DNA from: JBCCTX01 sp964468435
GTDB taxonomy: Bacteria > Bacteroidota > Bacteroidia > J057
Length of the DNA: 15,436 nt
Direction: 5' to 3'
Assembly: GCA_964468435.1 (NCBI GenBank)
Contig: CAYXVE010000085.1
Span: 1 to 15,436, forward strand
Positions 1 to 6,473 of the stretch are shown here, in pieces. How positions within the stretch are numbered: position 1 is the stretch's first letter; each line of letters starts with the position of its first letter. Both the position numbers and the translations under genes were made by a program. The notes beneath the pieces are model-generated. The model made no database searches and was not told the origin of the DNA. It saw nothing but the letters and a program-made list of their open reading frames with translations.

Positions 1-819
1 GATGACTACGTATTGGTGGTAGCACACCGGGGCGACTGGCGCAATGCGCCGGAAAACTCAATCCGCGCAGTGGAAAACTGCATCGAGATGGGCGTAGACA
101 TCGTGGAGGTGGATGTAAGAATGACGCAGGACAGTCAGTTGGTGATTATCCATGACCTGACATTGGATCGCACCACGACAGGTAAGGGCAAAGTGGTCGA
201 CTGGCCGCTGGATAGTATCCGTACATTGTACCTGAAAAACGGTGCAGGAGGTATTACTCATCACAAAATGCCTACATTGAAGGACATGATGCTGACAGTG
301 AAAGGAAAGCCTGTATTACTGAATCTGGACAAGGCATGGGACTTTCTTTCTCAGACCTATCAGATTTTGAGAGAGACCGGTACAGTACGCCAGGCAATCT
401 TCAAGGGAAATGAAACGCTGGAGACCATGCGGGAAAAGCATGGAAATCTACTGGACAGTATCCACTATATGCCCATGGTCTGGCCAATGGAGTACAATAT
501 CTACGGCGAAACAGCCGAGTCCCCTGGGCTATATGCCCAGGGATATATGGATCATTTTGATCCGTTTGGATTTGAAGTGATCTATGATGAGGAAGACTCT
601 CCTGTATTTGATGCCATCAAACTCATGAATGAAAACAACATCGCAGTATGGGTGAACACCCTTTGGGATCGCCTCTGCGCGGGGCACACCGATGACAAAG
701 CACAGGACGATCCCGATGCCCATTGGGGCTGGGTAATCGACCACGGTGCTAATATTATCCAAACGGACCGTCCTGCATTGTTACTGGAGTATCTGCGAGA
801 AAAGATGCTACACGATTAA
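1..819 (+). CDS. Glycerophosphodiester phosphodiesterase family protein (5' end outside window)
   Basis: The protein belongs to the GDPD TIM-barrel family, which hydrolyses glycerophosphodiesters to glycerol-3-phosphate and an alcohol. The reading frame is open to the first base (DDYVLVVAHRGDW...), so the N-terminus, perhaps with a signal peptide, lies upstream. Seen in sequence: the HRGDW motif with the first catalytic His, then ENS and an E-V-D metal-binding segment (VDIVEVDVR), the second catalytic His in IIHDLTLDRTTTGKG, and the C-terminal barrel strand ending in GANIIQTDRP. Together these cover nearly the whole domain. It converges on arsM: the tetranucleotide TTAA at 816-819 supplies the stop codons of both genes. 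No link to arsenic is evident. The exact substrate cannot be read from the sequence; some relatives act on glycerophosphoinositol or similar headgroups. Confidence 0.9.
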   Translation, partial: DDYVLVVAHRGDWRNAPENSIRAVENCIEMGVDIVEVDVRMTQDSQLVIIHDLTLDRTTTGKGKVVDWPLDSIRTLYLKNGAGGITHHKMPTLKDMMLTVKGKPVLLNLDKAWDFLSQTYQILRETGTVRQAIFKGNETLETMREKHGNLLDSIHYMPMVWPMEYNIYGETAESPGLYAQGYMDHFDPFGFEVIYDEEDSPVFDAIKLMNENNIAVWVNTLWDRLCAGHTDDKAQDDPDAHWGWVIDHGANIIQTDRPALLLEYLREKMLHD

Positions 820-1616
820 GCTAAAGGCTTCTCAGCATACACAGTAATGCTAAAGATTCCATGATCACCATTCTTGTATGTGGCTATTTCTTCATCGGTG
901 AGATGTTGTCTTAGCGTCTCATCAGGAAGGGTAATCGTCTTTTCTTTTTGAATTGTGATATTTGCGAAACCAGTTTCTTGGATTATACTGAGATACTCAT
1001 CTTTCTGGATGGCTCCAGCTACACATCCGGCATACATTTCGGCATCTTTGCGTAGAGCATTGGGTAACTCTCCCACATGTACAATATCGGAGATGCTGAA
1101 GTGCCCACCGGGTTTGAGCACGCGGTAAATCTCTGCGATGACATGGGGTTTGTTGGGTACGAGGTTGAGCACACAGTTGCTCACGATGACATCGGCCAGA
1201 TCATCGGAAACGGGCATATTTTCGATGTCTCCATAGCGGAATTCCACATTGATGAAGCCTAGCTTTTCGGCATTGATGCGGGCTTTGTGGATCATGGCTT
1301 CGCTGAAGTCGATGCCGATGACTTTACCGGTAGTTCCGGTTTCATGTCTAGCTACAAAGCAGTCATTACCTGCACCTGAGCCTAAGTCAATGACGGTATC
1401 ACCAGGTTGGATTTTTGCAAATTGTGTGGGAAGCCCACAGCCCAGGCCCAGATCAGCTTCAGGTTGATAACCTTGGAGTTGATGGTAGTTATCAGCCATG
1501 ATGCTAGATACTTTTTCAGAACTGCTTCCACAGCAAGAAGCTTTGCCTTCGCGTTGTTCAGCAATTTGGGTGTACTTTTGTTTGACGATCTGCTTGAGTT
1601 CTTCTGAGGTATTCAT
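816..1616 (-). CDS. arsM: Arsenite S-adenosylmethyltransferase
   Basis: The enzyme transfers methyl groups from SAM to trivalent arsenic in the cytoplasm, giving methylated and eventually volatile arsenicals. The 266-residue protein has the class I methyltransferase fold. Its SAM loop is VIDLGSGAGND (about 75-85), followed by GIDFSEAMI (101-109), a GDIENMP acidic motif (129-135) and VLKPGGHFSISDI (166-178). The As(III)-binding cysteines expected of ArsM are present: Cys60 (GLGCG), Cys148 (SNCVLNL) and Cys198 (YAGCVAGA). An N-terminal CCGSSS (28-33) also matches the family. The gene lies downstream of arsR1 with a 51-bp gap that holds its own operator-like site, so it probably has both read-through and direct ArsR control. 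Its 3' end overlaps the GDPD gene by four bases. The assignment is firm; whether the end product is mono-, di- or trimethylated cannot be seen. Confidence 0.95.
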   Translation of the reverse strand: MNTSEELKQIVKQKYTQIAEQREGKASCCGSSSEKVSSIMADNYHQLQGYQPEADLGLGCGLPTQFAKIQPGDTVIDLGSGAGNDCFVARHETGTTGKVIGIDFSEAMIHKARINAEKLGFINVEFRYGDIENMPVSDDLADVIVSNCVLNLVPNKPHVIAEIYRVLKPGGHFSISDIVHVGELPNALRKDAEMYAGCVAGAIQKDEYLSIIQETGFANITIQKEKTITLPDETLRQHLTDEEIATYKNGDHGIFSITVYAEKPLA

Positions 1617-1628
1617 AATTATTGATTT

Positions 1629-1644
1629 ATAGCAATATAACGAT
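1629..1644 (-). promoter_or_regulatory. ArsR-type operator in front of arsM (site A)
   Basis: The 16 bases ATAGCAATATAACGAT (plus strand) share CAATATAACGAT with three other sites in this window, all in front of arsenic genes. The element is an imperfect dyad (half-sites like ATTGCAAT and ATCGTTAT). It ends 12 bases upstream of the arsM ATG, and on the minus strand it covers the TTATATTG that would be the -7 box. No clear -33 TTTG is visible. The operator role is inferred from the repetition of the motif and from the two ArsR genes. Confidence 0.7.
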
Positions 1645-1667
1645 AAATAAGGTTAAAATTTTAGGAT

Positions 1668-1979
1668 TTATTCCAATTGATCAAATAGTTCATTAAACAG
1701 TGCTTTAACTTCTTTCCAGCGTTTGTGATCTATACAATAGCATACTGACACACCTTCGATGGTTCCCTGAATAATCCCCATAGCTTTGAGTTCTCTCAGG
1801 TGCTGGCTGATTGTAGCCTGTGCCAATCCGATTTCGTTTACCAGATCACCTGTAATACAAGTATTGGCTTTAAATAGACATTGTATGATGCCTATACGTG
1901 CTGGATGGGCAAATGCTTTGGCTATTTTGGCCAGCTGGTTTTGTTCTTCGGTAAATAAGTCTGTGCGTGTAACGCCCAT
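1668..1979 (-). CDS. arsR: ArsR/SmtB-family arsenic-responsive repressor (copy 1)
   Basis: A winged-helix repressor that should release DNA on binding As(III) or a similar thiophilic metalloid. I chose the ATG at 1979 (MGVTRTDL, 103 aa) because the paralogue in this window starts identically; the alternative upstream TTG at 2000 lies inside the operator. Seen in sequence: AKAFAHPARIGIIQ (helix 1-2), then the recognition helix LAQATISQHLRELKAMGII (about 52-70) and wing GTIEGVSVCYCID. Cysteines (numbered from this start) are 34, 41, 80 and 82. Cys41 and Cys82 are shared with copy 2. The E. coli-type ELCVCDL motif is absent, so the metal site must be built differently. Upstream is a TTTG-18-TTATATTG promoter overlapped by site B, which fits autoregulation. 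arsM follows directly, making a two-gene unit. Confidence 0.92.
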   Translation of the reverse strand: MGVTRTDLFTEEQNQLAKIAKAFAHPARIGIIQCLFKANTCITGDLVNEIGLAQATISQHLRELKAMGIIQGTIEGVSVCYCIDHKRWKEVKALFNELFDQLE

Positions 1980-1993
1980 ATCTATTAAGTTAT

Positions 1994-2009
1994 AATGCAA
2001 TATAACGAT
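1994..2009 (-). promoter_or_regulatory. ArsR-type operator and overlapping promoter of arsR copy 1 (site B)
   Basis: AATGCAATATAACGAT on the plus strand matches the shared CAATATwACGAT core. On the minus strand the core covers a TTATATTG -7-like box, and a TTTG (plus-strand CAAA at 2024-2027) lies 18 bases further upstream, the usual Bacteroidota spacing. Bound repressor would block polymerase. The core ends 18 bases upstream of the arsR ATG at 1979. The function is inferred; the motif repetition is seen. Confidence 0.72.
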
Positions 2010-2086
2010 GAATTGGGTTTTTACAAAATTATTTTCCTTTAATAAATGTTGTTTGACTGATAAACCTAATTTTCATTGTAAATTAC

Positions 2087-3205
2087 TCATACTTTTACAA
2101 AGATATTTAAGCGATAGAGGATGTAGAGAAATAGCCATACTAATGCCAATGCTCCCAGGGTTTGCCACACATCATGCCAAGGTTCAGGAGCATATTGGTA
2201 AATACCTTCCAACAAGAGTCGCGAGGTGTGATGGAAGTCAATAAACCGGTATCCCAAATAAATCATGAGGGAGTTAAGTCCTATCACCTGGAAGAAAAAG
2301 GCCCACTTCCGATAACCTGCCATTTCTATTACTCCATAAAACAGAGACAAAAAGAGGAGGGCCATACCTGCTGTAAGTAAAATGAAAGAGCTGGTCCACA
2401 AATGTTTGTTGATCGGAAAATGCAGGCCCCATATCAGTCCTACACCCAGACAGCCTATACCGGCAATGACTAGCAGTTGAAGCTTCTTGTGATCAGTATA
2501 CTCTTTCTTAAGGATATCACCTGCTAAAGCTCCGATCATAGTAAGGCATAATGCTGGAAATTGAGTGAGTAACCCCAGTTCATCGTAGGTCTTTTGCAGC
2601 AGACGACCCGGTAAAAAAGTTCGGTCAAACCAGCCAACTAGATTTCCCTCAAAAGACAGATCTCCTGCTCCATATCCAGGTACAGGAATCAGATACAATG
2701 CAGCATAATATCCCAGTAAAATTCCTGCTATCCATAAGATCCTGCCCTGCGAATCAAAATTCAAATATAATATCGTAGTGACCATTCCCGCGAAACCGAT
2801 TCGTCCCAGTACACTGACAAAGCGTATTTCTGCAGGTTCAAAAAATCTTACGGGTGCATTTTTATACAGAATCCCCAGCGCAATAAGGATGAACATGCGT
2901 TTGAATACTTTGTTGTATAAAGCCCCTTTGGATACGCCCTTATTGATCCCGCTACTGAGAGAAAAAGCAAGCGAAACTCCTGAAATGAACAGAAATAGGG
3001 GAAAAATAAAATCGTAAAAGGTAAAGCCATTCCATGAAGGATGTTCGAATTGGGCAGCAAGTGCATCAACCCATGACTGGCCGGTTTTCCCGCCTAGAAG
3101 TACGAAGAAACTTCCCGCCCCGGAGATCATCAGCATATCAAATCCTCTAAGTGCATCGACAGAAAGGAGGCGTTTGCTGGAGTAGGAGGTAGTAGCAGAT
3201 TCCAT
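2087..3205 (-). CDS. HGSNAT-like (DUF5009/DUF1624) integral membrane acyltransferase
   Basis: The 372-residue multi-pass membrane protein resembles heparan-alpha-glucosaminide N-acetyltransferase and its bacterial NagX-like relatives, which pass acetyl groups across the membrane onto amino sugars. Seen in sequence: the N-terminal LLSVDALRGFDMLMI segment typical of the family. After it comes EHPSWNGFTFYDFIFPLFLF (about 54-73), which aligns with the human HGSNAT region around its active-site His, so His55 is the probable catalytic residue. It is followed by about nine more hydrophobic segments and ends in LALVWLFLYILYRLNIFVKV. Membrane topology was judged by eye. The gene lies 108 bases downstream of the arsR1 start with no visible link to arsenic, and may be cotranscribed from the phosphoesterase gene, 112 bases upstream of it. 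The acceptor sugar is unknown. Peptidoglycan- or chitin-derived glucosamine salvage is a guess from relatives. Confidence 0.85.
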   Translation of the reverse strand: MESATTSYSSKRLLSVDALRGFDMLMISGAGSFFVLLGGKTGQSWVDALAAQFEHPSWNGFTFYDFIFPLFLFISGVSLAFSLSSGINKGVSKGALYNKVFKRMFILIALGILYKNAPVRFFEPAEIRFVSVLGRIGFAGMVTTILYLNFDSQGRILWIAGILLGYYAALYLIPVPGYGAGDLSFEGNLVGWFDRTFLPGRLLQKTYDELGLLTQFPALCLTMIGALAGDILKKEYTDHKKLQLLVIAGIGCLGVGLIWGLHFPINKHLWTSSFILLTAGMALLFLSLFYGVIEMAGYRKWAFFFQVIGLNSLMIYLGYRFIDFHHTSRLLLEGIYQYAPEPWHDVWQTLGALALVWLFLYILYRLNIFVKV

Positions 3206-3317
3206 GTAAAAATAAAGTTAGTTGCCCGTAGATAATAGATCGAGATGTAAGCTAAAAACAGCACGCTACAGTAAAATACTGAAAAAGTGGTAATAGTCTC
3301 CCTAATTTGAAGGATGA

Positions 3318-5750
3318 TTAGTCTTTCGTCCTAAATTTGTACACGTTTCCTCCAAGATCACTTACATAAATATGATCATTCACAATAGCTACAGTACTAA
3401 ATATTGGTGCACCTAATTCAATAGACCATATTAAATCACCTGTTTCTACTTCCAGGCAGTAAAATATTCCATCCAGCCCTCCTACATAGAGGTTTTTGCC
3501 TGAGATGACTGGGGATGCAGCAACAGTCTTTACCCGGGGCTTGGAATAAGGAGCACTTGGGGTTAAAGCTGATTGGGTTTCAAAATGCCAGACTTCTTCA
3601 AAGGTACGAATATCGAAGGCCCTTATCCCTGAGTCAGCAGTACCAATAATAAATAATTCATCTGTTATTGCAGGAGCGGAAGAAGTATTTAGATTATAAT
3701 CGGTTTCTGACATGAGTACTACTTTGCCCGTTTTAGGAGCGATTTTAAATAAGGAACTCCTCGCAGTGGTGTAAAAAAATCCTTGATGGTATACTGGGGC
3801 AGAATTTCTGAATCTGAGTCCGTGTTCTGTTTTATTCCATAGGGGTTTACCTGTATAAGCGTTAAATGCATACAGATGTCGCCAGTTGGAACCAGCTACC
3901 ACTACACTGTCACCGATACTCGGTGGGGAAGGACTACCTTCACCTTGTGGCCATTTATCATTTTTCCACAATACCTTACCATTCTCAAGCTGCATGGCAC
4001 TGAACTGTTTTCCATCCCCTGCATATACTACTTTATCATTGATCAATACTCCGCTTACATATGAAGGAAGTACATTGAGTTTCAGATCGTGTTCCCAGTC
4101 CAGTTTGCCCGTCTCTGCATTGAATGCATATACATATCCTATTTGATCTGCTGCAACGATCATTCCCTCTTCATAAGCCAAAGTATGTTTCACAGAGTTA
4201 CGGGTATGGGTTTTCCAAACCAACTCTCCGTTTTGTGTGTCATAGGCGTATACATAACAGTTTTGTGCATCTCCATCGTCAAAAGAAGCAATGAAGAGCT
4301 TACCTTTTGCAACAATGGGGGAAGCATGGTAGATATTGGAGCCAACGTTGGTTACCCAATCAAGCTGTAAGGGAGGATTTATGGAATGAGTTTCAGAAGG
4401 ATTTCTCTGTGGATTCATCAGAAAATTGGGCCATGATTCAGTTGCGGGCTTGTTGTCAAATGGCATAACTGCAAAACGCCGGTTTCTTTCTATTTGTACA
4501 CCGTCTGCAAAATTTCCCTGGACCGATATATGAAGGGAGTCTCGATCAGCCCATACATCCCGATAAGATGTATGACTCATCCATGTCCAGTTGCTTACTT
4601 GTTTCAGTGATGTTGATTCCCCCTGCTCCAACCGGAAGGATATCTTTTTTGCAGGTGCAGTACTGTTGTAGGCGTTGACCATAACAGTGATATCACCTTT
4701 TTTTGTTAGTTGTGTAGATGGAGCAGGAGAGGAAATGACTAGTTGATGATCTACATAGGAGTGTATCATTTCTGTCGTAAAGGATCCATCGGAAGATACT
4801 GCAAAAACCCGGAAAGCTGCTGGAGAGTGATCGATGCCTCCCATATTTGGAGGGGCAGTACAGATACTTATCACATCAGAATTGGGATGAGGACGATAAA
4901 AGTGATTGTGCCAATGCCCATATACCCAGGCTTTCAAATTGTAAGATTCCAGATCAATAGCTTCATGTTCATTAATCCGATAGATAAAACCTTCATCTGT
5001 ACGTAGTAGATCATGATTGAAGATCATAATGGGTTGGCCGGGATCTATTTGGTCCAGGTCATTCTTCAACCATCGATACACATCTTCCTTGGTATATTGA
5101 GGTGTATAATCACCGGAAAGCATGGGGGTTACGATAAAATGTATATTCCCCACTTCAAAAGAATAATATACAGGACCAAACAGTTCCTCAAATAATTGTT
5201 CACCATAATCTCCCTCCACCAGATCGTGATTTCCCACAGAATAGTGTACTGGCAATCCCATGGTGCTATCGTTGACATGTGCTGCGTGAAATTTCATCCC
5301 TTCTACGTAGCAGATATCGCCAGTGTGTACAATAAAGGCGGGTTGCTGATAAAAGCTATAATCTTTCAGCATCTGGACCCAATGGGTACTGTCATAGGTC
5401 TCGGTATCGGAGATGTGGATAAAGGAAAAAGTATCTGATACAGGGGTTTCCGTTAGCGCAAAATGATAATCTTGTGCTGATCCGTGATTAGGTAGGTAGA
5501 ATTGTGAGGTACGATATCCGCTAGGAGTGGTGATAAAGATAAACTGGTCGCGGGAGGAGAGGGGTAAGGTGAAAGCACCCAGATCGTCTGTAATAACCAC
5601 TTTTTCACCATTAGAGACTTTTACCGCATTGATTCCAGGCTCGTTTGTCTCTTGCTGGCCGTTTTGGTTGAGGTCATGAAAAACGATCCCGGAATACTGG
5701 GCATGAGAGATAGATGAAATCAGAAATAGAAACAGGATATATCTGAGCAT
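3318..5750 (-). CDS. Secreted calcineurin-like phosphoesterase fused to a PQQ-type beta-propeller
   Basis: An 810-residue exported protein. I chose the ATG at 5750 because it gives a clean signal peptide (MLRYILFLFLISSISHAQ); the ATG at 5777 would add nine residues without positive charge. Order: a Cna-B-like N-domain (about 19-100, with FHDLNQNGQQETNEPG), a metallophosphatase domain (about 108-300), a linker/beta domain (to about 430), then a propeller with seven or so repeats ending in TGKLDW/TGKPLW/TGDLIW-like turns. Metal motifs are D115-T-E117, GDICY (144-148), GNHD (173-176), NHD (245-247) and GHWHNH (278-283). The D-x-H of most calcineurin enzymes is D-x-E here, and GDxxD is GDxxY, as in purple acid phosphatases. 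The propeller repeats bind PQQ in alcohol dehydrogenases but are structural in BamB-like proteins, so a cofactor is not implied. Substrate unknown. Confidence 0.88.
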   Translation of the reverse strand: MLRYILFLFLISSISHAQYSGIVFHDLNQNGQQETNEPGINAVKVSNGEKVVITDDLGAFTLPLSSRDQFIFITTPSGYRTSQFYLPNHGSAQDYHFALTETPVSDTFSFIHISDTETYDSTHWVQMLKDYSFYQQPAFIVHTGDICYVEGMKFHAAHVNDSTMGLPVHYSVGNHDLVEGDYGEQLFEELFGPVYYSFEVGNIHFIVTPMLSGDYTPQYTKEDVYRWLKNDLDQIDPGQPIMIFNHDLLRTDEGFIYRINEHEAIDLESYNLKAWVYGHWHNHFYRPHPNSDVISICTAPPNMGGIDHSPAAFRVFAVSSDGSFTTEMIHSYVDHQLVISSPAPSTQLTKKGDITVMVNAYNSTAPAKKISFRLEQGESTSLKQVSNWTWMSHTSYRDVWADRDSLHISVQGNFADGVQIERNRRFAVMPFDNKPATESWPNFLMNPQRNPSETHSINPPLQLDWVTNVGSNIYHASPIVAKGKLFIASFDDGDAQNCYVYAYDTQNGELVWKTHTRNSVKHTLAYEEGMIVAADQIGYVYAFNAETGKLDWEHDLKLNVLPSYVSGVLINDKVVYAGDGKQFSAMQLENGKVLWKNDKWPQGEGSPSPPSIGDSVVVAGSNWRHLYAFNAYTGKPLWNKTEHGLRFRNSAPVYHQGFFYTTARSSLFKIAPKTGKVVLMSETDYNLNTSSAPAITDELFIIGTADSGIRAFDIRTFEEVWHFETQSALTPSAPYSKPRVKTVAASPVISGKNLYVGGLDGIFYCLEVETGDLIWSIELGAPIFSTVAIVNDHIYVSDLGGNVYKFRTKD

Positions 5751-6006
5751 ATATATGGGATTTTCTGTTTGGAACATAGGATAAATATTTAGCAGAGTAA
5801 ATTATGATTTTTAAGGGTATGCGCCGGTCTAGTCAGGAGAGATAATAAAAAAATAATATAAGGATATTATCCTGAATATTGATCTGATCAGGATCCTGGT
5901 CATCGTGTTGACTATACTTTGAGTTTTAAAAGATATCGCAACATTCTCTGCAAATATTTGTATCTTATGGTAGATATTACAACTTCCTACTCAACACCTA
6001 TCTACT
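5751..6006. promoter_or_regulatory. Divergent intergenic region with two palindromes
   Basis: This region separates the phosphoesterase gene (left, minus) from the molybdenum hydroxylase operon (right, plus), so it must hold both promoters. Two dyads are visible. AGGATATTATCCT at 5861-5873 is a perfect odd-centred palindrome. TGATCAGGATCCTGGTCA at 5885-5902 is an 18-bp palindrome with one mismatched pair. Both carry AGGAT/ATCCT, so they may be paired operator half-sites. No good match to the full TTTG/TAnnTTTG promoter was found. Confidence 0.45.
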
Positions 6007-6468
6007 ATGGCTGAATATAAGCTTAAGATCAACGGAGCTTTTCATACTATAGAAATGGAGCCTGAAACATCACTACTTTGGGTTCTACGAGAGCATCTTG
6101 AACTTACTGGAACCAAATATGGTTGCGGGTTGGCGCAGTGTGGTGCCTGCACGGTACATCTGGGTGGCAATCCTATCCGCGCCTGTATCGTGCCTGTATC
6201 TTCTGTGAAGGAAGACCAGGATATCACTACTATTGAAGGACTGTCTGAAAATGGAGATCATCCTCTGCAAAAGGCTTGGATTGAAGCGCAGGTACCCCAA
6301 TGCGGCTATTGCCAGTCGGGACAGATCATGCAGGCAGCGGCACTGCTAGAAAAGAATCCTAAGCCTACCCGTGAGGAAATTGTCCAGTACATGAATGGTA
6401 ATCTCTGCCGTTGTGGAACTTATCTCAGAATTATCAAAGCTATTCAAATCGCCGCTCAAAACATTTAA
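6007..6468 (+). CDS. (2Fe-2S)-binding small subunit of an IorAB-type molybdenum hydroxylase
   Basis: A 153-residue iron-sulfur subunit of the xanthine dehydrogenase/isoquinoline 1-oxidoreductase family. It carries electrons from the molybdenum subunit to an outside acceptor. The plant-type 2Fe-2S domain has Cys40, Cys45, Cys48 and Cys60 (YGCGLAQCGACTVH...C). The helical second cluster domain has Cys99, Cys102, Cys134 and Cys136 (QCGYCQSGQ and NLCRCG). All eight ligands are present and the length is normal for the family. The large subunit follows after five bases, so the two are co-translated. No FAD subunit is encoded, which agrees with the IorAB type that uses a cytochrome or quinone. The substrate (aldehyde or N-heterocycle) cannot be told from this subunit. 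Confidence 0.93.
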   Translation: MAEYKLKINGAFHTIEMEPETSLLWVLREHLELTGTKYGCGLAQCGACTVHLGGNPIRACIVPVSSVKEDQDITTIEGLSENGDHPLQKAWIEAQVPQCGYCQSGQIMQAAALLEKNPKPTREEIVQYMNGNLCRCGTYLRIIKAIQIAAQNI

Positions 6469-6473
6469 GACTT

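Noticed and set aside
1980..2000. Upstream TTG start that would lengthen arsR copy 1 by seven residues
   Set aside because: It falls inside the operator/promoter element, and the paralogue begins at the equivalent MGVTRTDL.
6411..6473. Longer N-terminus for the molybdenum subunit overlapping the small subunit gene
   Set aside because: The extra residues would bury the Tat signal; the ATG at 6474 follows the upstream stop by five bases and gives SRRKFLK near the N-terminus.
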